A stretch of 39,725 nucleotides of DNA from Candidatus Woesearchaeota archaeon. GTDB taxonomy: Archaea; Nanobdellota; Nanobdellia; Woesearchaeales; JAIPIC01. The notes beneath the pieces were generated by a model. It had not been told where the DNA came from. It saw nothing but the letters and a program-made list of their open reading frames with translations, and did no database searches. Shown here in pieces: positions 7,379-17,720 of this stretch. Within the stretch, counting starts at the first letter, position 1; the number at the start of each line of letters is the position of its first letter. The stretch lies in contig JAIPIC010000012.1 in assembly GCA_021734865.1 (NCBI GenBank), positions 1-39,725 on the forward strand, given 5' to 3'. The translations under genes and the position numbers were made by a program.

Positions 7379-10300
7379 TGTGTTTTCTCATCATTAAGAA
7401 GATGATCACAACCAATATCAGGACAATAACAATACCTGAAATCCACAAGATTGGCAACTGTGGTATGGTGCTATCATCCTTACTATCGATGATTGGACAA
7501 GGTCTGAACTCACAATTTTTGTTAGGGTCTCTTGAGACATAAGAACCATCTTCACATTCCATTGTATCCTGAGCACAAACAACATCTCCTGGTGGTTGAG
7601 TATCAGGACAAGCTGGGAATTCACAGTTGTTATTAGGGTCTCTTACTACAACGGTTCCATCTGGACATGTTAGTGCATCTTCTGGGCATCCAGTTGGTTG
7701 GTCTCCATCTGAAGTGGATTCTTTTTCAGCGATTGCAAAATAGCTGAATCCTGGTGTCACAGCAGTGTAATACTCAGCTGTATCAGTACTCTCCTTATGT
7801 GCTGTCTGCAATTCAACCCACTCTGGATCAACCCATCTGTACATAGCAACCTGCTCTTTAGCCAGACCATTCTCTGACATCCAACTCTTATTGACTTTAA
7901 ATGTCAACGTGATATCTTCCATGTCTTCATTCTCAATGTTTGTCTTTGAGATTTCTATGAACTGATAATGGTTTCTCAAAGCTTTAGATGTAGACACAGT
8001 TGATCTCACTTGGAACTTGAATTCAACATCTGATCGACCATTCTTTGCTTTGAATGCCACTTTGGTCAGACCAAGAAGCTCTGCAGTTGTAGCCATCTCT
8101 TTGATATCACCAGCATTTATATTCTGGAATGACTTGCTTACCTCATTCTTGGATTGTGGGGCTGCACCGCCGCCGCCACCTCCTTTCATGATCAATGGTA
8201 AGCCTCCGGTATCATCATCAGTATCTTCCTCACAATCAGTAGGACAGTTTGCGTGAGATTCACCATCATCACAAACTCCATTACCACATGTGCAGTCAGC
8301 TGCACAGTTCCAATAGTATTGCTCATCAGGACCGCATGTTCCGTCACCACAGACATCTCCAGTCTCATCTGTTCCAGCACCTGCACCATAATAAACAGAG
8401 AATCCAAGATCTGAAGGAACTGTAAATTCTGTGCATTCCCATACAGTATTATATGCAGGACCGGCTGTTGTCAGATTGGTAACATTTGTGCAGTATTGGT
8501 TTCCAACTTCAGAAGCATTGTTGCAGTGCCAAAGTTCAGAGACGTTTCCAGGAACACAGATATCAATTGAATCTGGGAGCAATTCATCCTTTATGTCCTC
8601 CCATTTATCATGGTCCATACCAACAAAACTGATGTTGTTGGTGGTGTTGACGATTATATCTCCCTCTCCAAGACTGGTCTTGTTTCCGTCGATAACACCT
8701 TTGACATCCATGCCTTTGAATTCCATGTTCCATGGATTGGAAGCATCAGAGTTGCCAATTTTCACGCTGATATTTGTCGTCTCATTAGAGTTCTTCTTGA
8801 TTGAGCCTTTGCCATTACATCCCTTTGCCTGGTATCCTGACCCAAAATTCCATTGAACTGATGTACCATTAAGGTTCTCGTCTCCTGCTGGTGCATCATA
8901 CCTAATATCAAAGACAGGTCTGCATTTGACACCACAAGAGGTCAGGCTTGTTTCAGTTGTGAAATTTAAGCATGCAGAAACTCCACATGGGTTGCCAGCT
9001 TTATCACATACTTTAAGCTTAAAATAATATGTTGTGCCATTAACTAAATCGAATCCAGTATGCCTGACATCTATTGGTCCATCGTGCCAAATTTTATATG
9101 CTGGAACGTCGGATTGTGTGATTCCAATATCAAGCAGAGTTGAATTTCTCCTGCTACAACTACTATCGTTTCCGTAGAACAGCAATGAACCATTTGCTGG
9201 TTCACTAGAGTCATATTTAACGAAAGCTGCATCAACAAATTCATCAACTTCATAGCTTTCTATCTTAGCTTGAGTGGTATCGTTCTCTACATTGAATTCA
9301 AAGAGATTGCCGCCGCATTCCGGTTTCATCTTACAGTCCGGATCATCACAGTTCTCAAAACCATCATTGTCTTCATCACCTGCAGTGTAACAGTTTTCTG
9401 CAAGCTTCTTGCCGCCTTTCTTCAGGTCCTTACAGTCAGGATCCTGATCAGGTGCAAGACCATCTCCATCCATGTCCTCAAAACCAAAGCAATTCTCAGT
9501 AAATGTGTCTGTTGCTCCTGGTGTATACTTCCCTGAAACTGCATCAATAGACCTACCTGAAGACAGATTCTTGGTAAGAGCATATAACCTAATGTCTTCA
9601 GTCATGTCCCATTTACCAGTTTCTAGGAGTGTTGACTTCTCAATCATTACGATTGGACCACCAACTTCCTGACACATTGCATTAACCTTTGTTGCAGCTT
9701 CAACATCCGTGCTTTCCCACTGTCGGTTGATACACTCGTATCTGTTGACCTTTTTCTTATCAGCCAATGTGGATTCAATCACTATCTTAAACTCAAACCC
9801 TATTTGTGCATTGTTGCTGGAATTACAACCTCCAGTTTCAACTCCATTGCTATCTATGTAAAATTCAGCTTTCAAAGGGCTTGTACCAGTCATGGTGTCT
9901 GCCGTAAGTGTCATGGCCTCTCGGTCTTCCAGGACACGCTTTCCATTACATGCTGCTGCTCCGGACATGCTAACCACATTTAATCCTACACCAAAGACAT
10001 CTCTTCCTTCCTTGACACCAAGACCACATATATCAGTGTGGTTACTTTTGTTTGTTTCTGGACAGTCATCCATACCAACAATCTCAGGTGGTGTGTCCAT
10101 CTCTTGGAACATCATACCAGCCCCTTTCGGCTCGCAGAATCCAGAAAATGCCGTACAACCAGTTAACTGGCTGCAATCAGTACCCAGAATGACAGAGTCA
10201 TACTCACATGTGGACACACATTTGTTCGATGCCCATTTGCATCCAAACTCAGATTGTGCATCACATTGGCTCTCATTTTGGAAAGTGTGACATTCATCCG

Positions 10301-13300
10301 CAATATTATTGCAGTATCCTCCTTTTCCAGAAAATGAATCTCGTACCCATATACAATTATCATCCGCATTACAATTTGATTGATCAAAATATGTGTCCTC
10401 ACAAAGGATTTCAATATACGTCGTGTTATCCCAGTTTATATCACACTCAGATCCAAATTTAGAATCCTCCCAAAGACATGATGGCTGTGATAAGCACGAT
10501 GATTGGTCATTGTCAAACTGCCAGCAGTCCTCACTTTTGGTAATATTTGGTTCGCACCATCCAGTTCTAAGTTCACAGAACGCATTTGATCCGCATGAAT
10601 TCTCGTCAAGACCAAAGCAGACCGGTTCACACCAACCTCCATTATCAGAGTTTATGTCCTGCATCCAAGTGCAGTATTGACTGTTCTTATTGCATTGCTG
10701 CTGAGTGGTCACACTGCTATTGTGGCATTTTGCGAACATGACATATTCACACACACCACCTTTTGGATTATTTTCATCATCCATCCATAAACAGTTGCCA
10801 GTACATTTTCCTTCTGGTTTTCCAAAGCAGACTTCTGCTTTTGTGAAATTCAAGTCACATCTACCGCCTGAAGTTGTGTAAGTACATGCACCACTCTGAT
10901 TATTACATTCATCAGAGCTGTCATCGTATTGCCAACAAACCTCAGATGGATGACCACACCAACTTCCTCCAAAAGGATCAGTTATCCACTTACAGTTCAT
11001 AGTTGATCCAGAATATGTTGGACTGGATTCGCAGTCTTGCTGACCATATCTCCAACATTCATGCATTAATCCACCTTCTCCACATTCTGGCGCGAAGAAA
11101 CAGTCTGGATCATCACAGTCTGCCATTTCGTCATTGTCGTCATCCTTTGCGTTGAAGCAAATCTCATCTGCGAAATTTGCTGGTTCGCAAAATAGTTCGT
11201 TCTCATTGTAAACACAGCTTCCTGCTTCTCCAAGACCATAATTTTCACATTCTGATTGAGAACATTTGAAACAGCTTTCTGAACAGGTCTTATCTGATTT
11301 ATCAATGCATGTTCCCTTGCTGTTATTGTCTAGGTTAGCTGCCCATTTACACTCTGCTGCACTCTCAAGACAGGCTATCTTAGTCTCTGGTTTTGGTGTC
11401 TGTGTATCGTCAGCTATACTATTGCAGGCAAAACAGTTGCTGTCACATCCTCCTGTAGTCTGTGCTGTTGTACTAAATTCACAGTAACCATATCCATTTG
11501 GAGCACTTACATCTGTCACAAACTCACAATTTGCTGGTGAAGTTTCACATGCATTCTGTGCATCAGTTGCCGACGCATATGCAGATGTATTTGTAGGTGT
11601 CTCACATGCCCAGCAGGACTTCATACAATTCCCTTCTCCAGCTTTCATTTCACACCAACATTCGCTCTGCAATACATCATCGCTTTCATTGGAAGGGGTG
11701 CCCATGTCATCACAATATTGATCGCAGGTCCATTCATAACCAGCTTTCTCACACAATGATTTAGTCTTTATGTCAAAGATATCTCCATTTGATCCGACTA
11801 CATCATCAAACTTGAAGACACATTTATCTCTATCCCATCTGCATGGCATATACCATGGACTTCCTGCTATCTGATCGCATAGATCTTCATTGGTGTAAGA
11901 GTTGTAATCTTCACAATATGTTGCCCCTTCTGGAGGCTCCTGCAAATTATCATAACAGGTCTTATCGACATAATCTGTTACGCACTGGCTTCCTCTCCAT
12001 TTACAGCAGTTGCTTAAAGATGCAAGTCCCATACACAGATTCTGGTCTGTTATATTTTCACACTGCACTGCTGAATCTGACTGTCCGACCGCATTGATGG
12101 TTATTGCTAATCCATCTCCACCTACTTCTGAGTTTGGATCGCATGAGCTTGTATCATTGTCATAACTGCATATGCTTACATCCTCACAGGCATCCTCATC
12201 TGCATCAAACAGCCAGCAACCAGGATTATCTCCTTTTGCCTGCTCAGCAAATCCTAAACGATTTCCAGATGGATCATTACAAGTGTTATCTCCCCAGTTA
12301 TACCAGCAATAAAATGTGTCCATACACTTTTTCTCTTTGCCATCAAACTGAGCGCAGAAACCATTTGCAGGTTCACAAAGACCATCTTCGTAAGAACAGT
12401 TTATTATACCGCTATAGGTATTTGCTGCGTCTTCACAAAGGGTTTCGTTACCATCAAATGCCCAACAAGCTAACTCTGAACAATAATCTCCGCTGTCTAC
12501 CCAGACACAGTCAGCATTATCTGTACTGCTGTCACATGCTGTCTGATTGTCCATGTCCCAACATCTGACTTCTTCACACCAGCCCCATGTATCTGCTCTC
12601 CAGTTGCAACTACCGCTTGTATCACACTCATTCTGGTCCAGTTCCCAGCAGCCTTTCTCATAGCAATAATCATAGGTATCATCCCAAACACAATCCACGC
12701 TGTCGGATGTGCTTTCACAGTCTGTCTGTGTAAAGTAGTCCCAACAGCCATCTTCTTTGCACCAGCCACCATCAGTATTCCAGACACATGACCTATCGAG
12801 TGTAGTATTTAAACTTGCGCAGCCAGTTGAGTCTGATGCCTCCCAGCAACCTCTCTCTTCACACCAGCTACCCCAAGATTCATCAACCCATCTGCAAGAA
12901 TCGTTTGCTGCTTCACAAGAAGACTCATCTTTGTTCCAGCAGCTACCATCATTCTCACACCAACCCCAGGATTCATCCCAGTAGCATTTGCTATCATCAG
13001 AACAGCTACTTTCATCCATGTTGTTCCAACAACCTTTTTCAAAGCAAAATTGTCCATTTGCATCCCATGTACATTTTGTTGTAGAATTGCAACCTGATTC
13101 ATTGGTATAATCCCAACATCCTTTCTCATAACAGTAATCCCAGTTTTCATCCCATAGGCATGTGTTATGTGAACTACATTCAGTTTGCGTGTTATAGTTA
13201 GAGCATCCTAGATCATAGCACCAGCCCCAGTCGTCCCATACACATCCTGTAACTGATGTACAGTCAGACTCTGATTCTTTTGACCAACAGCCTTTTTTAT

Positions 13301-16250
13301 AACAATACTGGTAATCATCGCTCCATTCGCAACCACCAAATCTTGTATCAGTAGTACATTCTCCTTTTGTAGAATAATCCCAGCAACCCTGTTCGTAACA
13401 CTGTCCTTCGTCAGGGTCTGAACTTAAAGTATCATCTTCCCATGCACAATCCATATATGCATGCTGTTCACATTCTGTTTTAGAATCACTAAAGGTCCAA
13501 CATCCTTCTCTATGGCAAAATCCTCCATTCTCAATGCCATATCCGTAATCGATAGTTTCATTATCCCAAGCACAACCAGTCACTGCAGTGCAATCATCCT
13601 GATTGTAATATTCCCAACAATCTGTTTCCTTGCAGTTCCCGTTCTCTTCCCAACCACATTGTGATTCCTGAGCTAGGCAGTTACCCTGAGTCTGATAACT
13701 CCAACAACCTTGTTTGTTGCACTCCCCAGTCCATTTACAGCCTTCACTGATACATGTGTCCTGGTCATCGTTATAATTCCAACATTCAAGTGAGTAATCA
13801 CCTTCACATCTTGTTTCCCATGAACAGCTTGAATCACCTGAACAACTTGATTCACTTTTATAATTCCAGCATTCCCTCCGTTGACATTGTCCAGCCTGGT
13901 TCCATACACAATCTTCATCAGCATGTTGGGCGCAGGTGTCATTCTGCCAATAATTCCAGCATCCACGCTCGTTGCATGATTGAGAATTTGTATCCCAGAA
14001 GCAATTCAAGGTGCTATTGTACTGATTACAAGTAGATTCAGTATTAAATGACCAGCATTGCAAATTTTTGCAATTGTTCCATTGGTCATTCCACTGGCAC
14101 TGGGAATTTTGATCACATTGCTGTTTGTTATTATAGTTCCAGCACCCCTCTTCCTGGCACCAGCCCCATTCCTCCCAAGTGCAACTAGCGTCAGAACAGG
14201 AAGTCTGATCACTGTGGCTCCAACAACCTTCTTCAAAACATTGTCCTGTTGTCAGCCATTCACATTTGGATGATCCATCACATTCTGTAGGATTGTTGTA
14301 ATCCCAGCATCCTGGCCTCTCACACCAGTGACTATTTTGCCACCAGCATCCATTGTCTGAATTATCCTCACAAGTTGTCTGATCTCCATAATCACCACAC
14401 ATTACCGTGCATCCAATAGGGTGCTCATCATCAACGGGCCAACCGCATTCACAGCCTCCTCTCCAGCGACACTCTACGCCATTATCATCATGGGATTCAC
14501 AAGAAGTCTCATCGTCCCATGCCCAGCAACCTTGTGTGAAACAATATCCTGTTGCACCACTACTTCCACTTGAACTACCTGAACTGGTGCTTCCATCTGT
14601 AGTCGTATAATTCTCCCAACCACATCCAAGTGAGCTATCTAAGCAGGCCTCTTCACTCTCATAATTCCAACAGCCTTCCTCTTCACACCAACCATTATCA
14701 TTTGTCCATCTGCATTCTTTGTCAGTCAATGAAGAATTCAGATTATTACATTCAGATTGTGACTCAGCATTCCAACAGCCCTTATCTTCACACTGATGCA
14801 TTTCTTCTCTCCAAGTGCAAGTGTCATTGTTGGCTAAGCAACTAGTTTCATCGTAATCCCAACATCCTTGCTGCATACATTCTCCCCATGCACATTCAGA
14901 GTCCGCTATACAAGTTTCGCTATCTTGATAACCCCAACATTGACCTCCTGGTCCAGAAGATCCGCCGCCGCCACTTGAAGTAGGGGTTGGCCCTGATTGG
15001 ATAGGTTCCTCATTAATATAGAAAGTTCCTTCAAATGATGGTTGTTGGAATCCATCCCAGTTTGGTATGCACATTGGATCACCATCATCAGCAGTCAAAT
15101 CCCAAACACAATTTCCAGTACCAGCATATTCAGCATCACATTCTGTTTGATCCAAGTAATGGCAGGCATCGCAGATTTCATCTTCTGAGATATAACTGCA
15201 TCCAACCTGTTGTCCACACGCAGAAGAATCTTCATCAAATTCCTCACAGCTCAAGCACGCATCCTCAGCAGATTCATTATAATATGTGCACCCACGCCTG
15301 TAACAAGTACTTTCATCCCCATCAAAATCTTCACAGCTTCCTAGTTCTCCACCACCATCTCCATCTGGAGGTGTGTTTTTCATCATTGCAGGATGGCATT
15401 TTGCCTCCCATTGGCAATTTAAGTTAAGATTAAAAATATCACCTGTACAAGCTGTTTCATTATAGTCTGTGTACATATAACAGTCAGCAAAGAAACATTC
15501 CTGATCATCTTCGTTCCAATAACAACCTGCTTGACTACAAGTTGAGTTAGTTTCATATTCCCAGCATGCTCCTGATTCTTGACACCATCCGCCCATATTG
15601 GACCATTCGTCTGTGAACCATTCACAACCAGATTCAGCACTGCACTCATCTTCATCCTCGTAGTTCCAGCATCCGACTTCTTCACAATAGTCATGTGATT
15701 TCCACATACAACCATCAGCACCATCACATGATGAGCTGGACTCATGCTCCCAGCACCCACTCATTTCCATACAAGTCCTACCATCCCATAAGCATCCATT
15801 TTCTTCATGGGCTTCACAAGAATTCTTATCATCATAGTTCCAACAGTTAATCTCACCACAATATGGTGTCCCTTCCCAGAAGCACCCATCTGAATCTTCA
15901 CAATCAGATCTTTCATTATAGTTCCAGCATGCCATATTATCTTCGCACCATCCTGAAGATCCTTCAGCTTTCCACTGGCAATTTAGTCCCATATCAGATG
16001 CACCGGAGTTACATTCTTCCTGTCCCAAGAAATCCCAACAACTGATTTCATGACAGTACTTTCCCCAGAAGTCCCAGCGACAATTGGGCTGGTCAAGACA
16101 ACCTTCCTTATTGTTGTCAAAGTCCCAACAATCATATCCATACCCATATGTTTCATCAACATTAAAATCTGGCTCTTGAGCCTGTTCTGCATACATAACA
16201 AATGCCAAAGCACATAGAATTATAACAGCGATAAGTGTATTGTTTTTCAT
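7347..16250 (-). CDS. giant Cys/Trp-repeat surface protein
   Basis: A 2967-residue envelope protein. A signal peptide (about 1-22) is followed from residue 41 to about 1370 by some 40 units of 30-45 residues with the pattern CW(N/D)Y, C, C-x-W and C, for example GCWNYNNKQQC then CQWNDQWNNC, resembling PSI/plexin-like disulfide knots. Looser units continue to about 2050. Gly/Ser linkers interrupt the array. Two CDDPDC-type acidic motifs, a fibronectin III-like part (about 2330-2440), more Cys-rich motifs near 2610-2660 and a PGF-pre-PGF domain (about 2700-2842, ending TPGFSYFAIAE) follow. Two CPDGT/RDPN..CEF repeats precede the membrane helix (about 2925-2950). GAGGTGGG precedes the ATG. Adhesion or a protective coat is likely. 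It heads a three-gene operon. Confidence 0.9.
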   Translation of the reverse strand: MKNNTLIAVIILCALAFVMYAEQAQEPDFNVDETYGYGYDCWDFDNNKEGCLDQPNCRWDFWGKYCHEISCWDFLGQEECNSGASDMGLNCQWKAEGSSGWCEDNMACWNYNERSDCEDSDGCFWEGTPYCGEINCWNYDDKNSCEAHEENGCLWDGRTCMEMSGCWEHESSSSCDGADGCMWKSHDYCEEVGCWNYEDEDECSAESGCEWFTDEWSNMGGWCQESGACWEYETNSTCSQAGCYWNEDDQECFFADCYMYTDYNETACTGDIFNLNLNCQWEAKCHPAMMKNTPPDGDGGGELGSCEDFDGDESTCYRRGCTYYNESAEDACLSCEEFDEDSSACGQQVGCSYISEDEICDACHYLDQTECDAEYAGTGNCVWDLTADDGDPMCIPNWDGFQQPSFEGTFYINEEPIQSGPTPTSSGGGGSSGPGGQCWGYQDSETCIADSECAWGECMQQGCWDYDETSCLANNDTCTWREEMHQCEDKGCWNAESQSECNNLNSSLTDKECRWTNDNGWCEEEGCWNYESEEACLDSSLGCGWENYTTTDGSTSSGSSSGSSGATGYCFTQGCWAWDDETSCESHDDNGVECRWRGGCECGWPVDDEHPIGCTVMCGDYGDQTTCEDNSDNGCWWQNSHWCERPGCWDYNNPTECDGSSKCEWLTTGQCFEEGCWSHSDQTSCSDASCTWEEWGWCQEEGCWNYNNKQQCDQNSQCQWNDQWNNCKNLQCWSFNTESTCNQYNSTLNCFWDTNSQSCNERGCWNYWQNDTCAQHADEDCVWNQAGQCQRRECWNYKSESSCSGDSSCSWETRCEGDYSLECWNYNDDQDTCISEGCKWTGECNKQGCWSYQTQGNCLAQESQCGWEENGNCKETDCWEYYNQDDCTAVTGCAWDNETIDYGYGIENGGFCHREGCWTFSDSKTECEQHAYMDCAWEDDTLSSDPDEGQCYEQGCWDYSTKGECTTDTRFGGCEWSDDYQYCYKKGCWSKESESDCTSVTGCVWDDWGWCYDLGCSNYNTQTECSSHNTCLWDENWDYCYEKGCWDYTNESGCNSTTKCTWDANGQFCFEKGCWNNMDESSCSDDSKCYWDESWGWCENDGSCWNKDESSCEAANDSCRWVDESWGSWCEERGCWEASDSTGCASLNTTLDRSCVWNTDGGWCKEDGCWDYFTQTDCESTSDSVDCVWDDTYDYCYEKGCWELDQNECDTSGSCNWRADTWGWCEEVRCWDMDNQTACDSSTDNADCVWVDSGDYCSELACWAFDGNETLCEDAANTYSGIINCSYEDGLCEPANGFCAQFDGKEKKCMDTFYCWYNWGDNTCNDPSGNRLGFAEQAKGDNPGCWLFDADEDACEDVSICSYDNDTSSCDPNSEVGGDGLAITINAVGQSDSAVQCENITDQNLCMGLASLSNCCKWRGSQCVTDYVDKTCYDNLQEPPEGATYCEDYNSYTNEDLCDQIAGSPWYMPCRWDRDKCVFKFDDVVGSNGDIFDIKTKSLCEKAGYEWTCDQYCDDMGTPSNESDDVLQSECWCEMKAGEGNCMKSCWACETPTNTSAYASATDAQNACETSPANCEFVTDVSAPNGYGYCEFSTTAQTTGGCDSNCFACNSIADDTQTPKPETKIACLESAAECKWAANLDNNSKGTCIDKSDKTCSESCFKCSQSECENYGLGEAGSCVYNENELFCEPANFADEICFNAKDDDNDEMADCDDPDCFFAPECGEGGLMHECWRYGQQDCESSPTYSGSTMNCKWITDPFGGSWCGHPSEVCWQYDDSSDECNNQSGACTYTTSGGRCDLNFTKAEVCFGKPEGKCTGNCLWMDDENNPKGGVCEYVMFAKCHNSSVTTQQQCNKNSQYCTWMQDINSDNGGWCEPVCFGLDENSCGSNAFCELRTGWCEPNITKSEDCWQFDNDQSSCLSQPSCLWEDSKFGSECDINWDNTTYIEILCEDTYFDQSNCNADDNCIWVRDSFSGKGGYCNNIADECHTFQNESQCDAQSEFGCKWASNKCVSTCEYDSVILGTDCSQLTGCTAFSGFCEPKGAGMMFQEMDTPPEIVGMDDCPETNKSNHTDICGLGVKEGRDVFGVGLNVVSMSGAAACNGKRVLEDREAMTLTADTMTGTSPLKAEFYIDSNGVETGGCNSSNNAQIGFEFKIVIESTLADKKKVNRYECINRQWESTDVEAATKVNAMCQEVGGPIVMIEKSTLLETGKWDMTEDIRLYALTKNLSSGRSIDAVSGKYTPGATDTFTENCFGFEDMDGDGLAPDQDPDCKDLKKGGKKLAENCYTAGDEDNDGFENCDDPDCKMKPECGGNLFEFNVENDTTQAKIESYEVDEFVDAAFVKYDSSEPANGSLLFYGNDSSCSRRNSTLLDIGITQSDVPAYKIWHDGPIDVRHTGFDLVNGTTYYFKLKVCDKAGNPCGVSACLNFTTETSLTSCGVKCRPVFDIRYDAPAGDENLNGTSVQWNFGSGYQAKGCNGKGSIKKNSNETTNISVKIGNSDASNPWNMEFKGMDVKGVIDGNKTSLGEGDIIVNTTNNISFVGMDHDKWEDIKDELLPDSIDICVPGNVSELWHCNNASEVGNQYCTNVTNLTTAGPAYNTVWECTEFTVPSDLGFSVYYGAGAGTDETGDVCGDGTCGPDEQYYWNCAADCTCGNGVCDDGESHANCPTDCEEDTDDDTGGLPLIMKGGGGGGAAPQSKNEVSKSFQNINAGDIKEMATTAELLGLTKVAFKAKNGRSDVEFKFQVRSTVSTSKALRNHYQFIEISKTNIENEDMEDITLTFKVNKSWMSENGLAKEQVAMYRWVDPEWVELQTAHKESTDTAEYYTAVTPGFSYFAIAEKESTSDGDQPTGCPEDALTCPDGTVVVRDPNNNCEFPACPDTQPPGDVVCAQDTMECEDGSYVSRDPNKNCEFRPCPIIDSKDDSTIPQLPILWISGIVIVLILVVIIFLMMRKHSEISPGHPEE
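8000..8180 (-). other. start of PGF-pre-PGF domain after a Gly-rich hinge
   Basis: Within the giant protein a Gly run (KGGGGGGAAP) precedes KSFQNINAGDI, the usual opening of the PGF-pre-PGF domain, whose end (TPGFSYFAIAE) is encoded near 7735. This domain is found on archaeal surface proteins and marks the membrane-proximal part. Confidence 0.6.
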
Positions 16251-16256
16251 AAATTA

Positions 16257-16264
16257 CCCACCTC
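16257..16264 (-). promoter_or_regulatory. ribosome binding site of the giant gene
   Basis: GAGGTGGG on the minus strand, 6 nt before the ATG at 16250. It fixes that start and shows that this mRNA has a leader, unlike the leaderless genes elsewhere in the window. Confidence 0.6.
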
Positions 16265-16272
16265 AAGTATGA

Positions 16273-16289
16273 ACGGACATTTTGTCCGT
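16273..16289. promoter_or_regulatory. palindrome at transcription start of the giant-protein operon
   Basis: ACGGACATTTTGTCCGT is an exact 7-bp inverted repeat with a 3-nt centre. It lies between a TATA-like box (16310-16317) and the ribosome binding site, close to the expected transcription start. It could be a repressor operator or a 5'-end mRNA hairpin. Confidence 0.55.
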
Positions 16290-16309
16290 AAATTTCTTAA
16301 TTTACATCA

Positions 16310-16317
16310 TATTTAAA
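16310..16317 (-). promoter_or_regulatory. TATA-like box of the giant-protein operon
   Basis: TTTAAATA on the minus strand. Transcription would begin near 16287, giving a leader of about 35 nt that contains or abuts the palindrome. The remainder of the gap to folC (16318-16518) shows no further gene. Confidence 0.45.
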
Positions 16318-16518
16318 CCTTTCTAACCTTCATCTCAAATATAAAAAAACAAAACATTCAGAAATATCGTCTATGGTATGGAAAAATGTATAGTCTGATT
16401 TTACCAAAAGACTATACTGAATATATTCATAAAGTAAACAGCATAGTTCACTGATATTGTCAGATTGTAGCCAAGATATCAACTTAACTCACTCGAAAAA
16501 TAAGGATTTATGGATCAA

Positions 16519-17685
16519 TTACAAGAATTCCTTAGCTAAATAGCATGAACCTACAACTAGAATACTACCAGTAAATGTCTTTCTGGCTATTTTCACAGCT
16601 GTTTTGGGATCTTCAGCAATGATTATCTTTTCGTTGAAAAATTTTGATAATTCATACGGCTGCATGGATCGAGGTGCATTAGGACGTGTAAGAATTATTC
16701 TGCTTGTCTTATCCTGTATCAGAGCAGCCATCTCTTTAATTGGCTTGTCCTTAAGTACACCAAATACGATAGGTATATCATCTGGCATCTCTTTTAATAT
16801 CACTCTCAATCCAGCCGGGTTGTGCGCACAATCTATGATTAGATCGTCGACTTTTTGAAATCTCCCTGGCCATTTTGTATTCTTCAACGCATCTTGAATA
16901 ATCTTTTTTTTTGATTTTTTGGATTTATCATTGTAACTCGAATCGTAACTCAAATTAAGAATCTGATCCGCTGCCTTTATTGCCAAAGCAGCATTCATCT
17001 TCTGAAATTCTCCCTTCAAGGACAACTCAAATTCTTTGGTCATGTTATTTGCATCTTTTATAACCATCAATTTGGACCCTTTACTGCTACAATGCTGCTT
17101 AATAACCTCCAATGCTTCTGCCTGTGCTCCTGTGATACAAGGTATTTCTTTTTTGATTATGGCAGCTTTCTCCTCTGCAATCTGTTTTATTGTTGTTCCG
17201 AGGTATTCTGTATGATCAAGCGACACATTAGTTATAATTGTTAAAATTGGATTAACTATATTTGTCGAATCCAGTCTGCCACCCATTCCGGTCTCAATGA
17301 TAGCGTAATCCACTTTTTCCTCTAAGAAATACAATAATGCTATAGCTGTCAGTATTTCAAACACACTCTCGTCTGCTCTTTTGGAAAAAACAGTATCAAA
17401 TAATTGGTTAAATCGCTCCTTAGAGATTGCAACATTGTCAACTTGGAACTGTTCATATACCTCATGGAGATATGGAGAAGTGAACAACCCTACCTTAAAT
17501 CCACTTTCGATGAGTATCTGATTTAAGAACGCACATGTCGAACCTTTTCCGTTTGTCCCAGCGACATGGATGATCTTGAGCTTATCTTGAGGATTATCTA
17601 ATTTCAGGCAGATATTCCTAATTCTTTCTAGGCCAAGCTTTCTTTTATCCCAACCTATTTTTTTCAACGTTTCCAGTGGATCCAT
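16519..17685 (-). CDS. folC: folylpolyglutamate / dihydrofolate synthase family ligase
   Basis: An ATP-dependent Mur-ligase-family enzyme that adds glutamate to folates, or to dihydropteroate to make dihydrofolate; cytoplasmic. The 388-residue protein has the P-loop VAGTNGKGST (41-50), ETGMGGRLDSTN, SLDHTEYLG followed by EEKAAIIK, and the C-domain DCAHNPAG motif. It is slightly shorter than typical bacterial FolC (about 420). It follows purH on the same strand after a 90-bp gap holding a terminator-like hairpin, so it may have its own promoter. With purH next door, a folate-dependent purine route is the likely context. Action on another pterin (for example a methanopterin side chain) cannot be excluded. 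Confidence 0.9.
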   Translation of the reverse strand: MDPLETLKKIGWDKRKLGLERIRNICLKLDNPQDKLKIIHVAGTNGKGSTCAFLNQILIESGFKVGLFTSPYLHEVYEQFQVDNVAISKERFNQLFDTVFSKRADESVFEILTAIALLYFLEEKVDYAIIETGMGGRLDSTNIVNPILTIITNVSLDHTEYLGTTIKQIAEEKAAIIKKEIPCITGAQAEALEVIKQHCSSKGSKLMVIKDANNMTKEFELSLKGEFQKMNAALAIKAADQILNLSYDSSYNDKSKKSKKKIIQDALKNTKWPGRFQKVDDLIIDCAHNPAGLRVILKEMPDDIPIVFGVLKDKPIKEMAALIQDKTSRIILTRPNAPRSMQPYELSKFFNEKIIIAEDPKTAVKIARKTFTGSILVVGSCYLAKEFL

Positions 17686-17720
17686 CTGTTTTTCCTTGTC
17701 CCAGTATGCTTAATGCCCAT

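Noticed and set aside
12104-12568. Open frames on the plus strand opposite the giant gene (also at 8431, 15035 and others)
   Set aside because: They are antisense shadows of the Cys/Trp repeats, rich in His and Leu or Ser and Gln, with no start signals.
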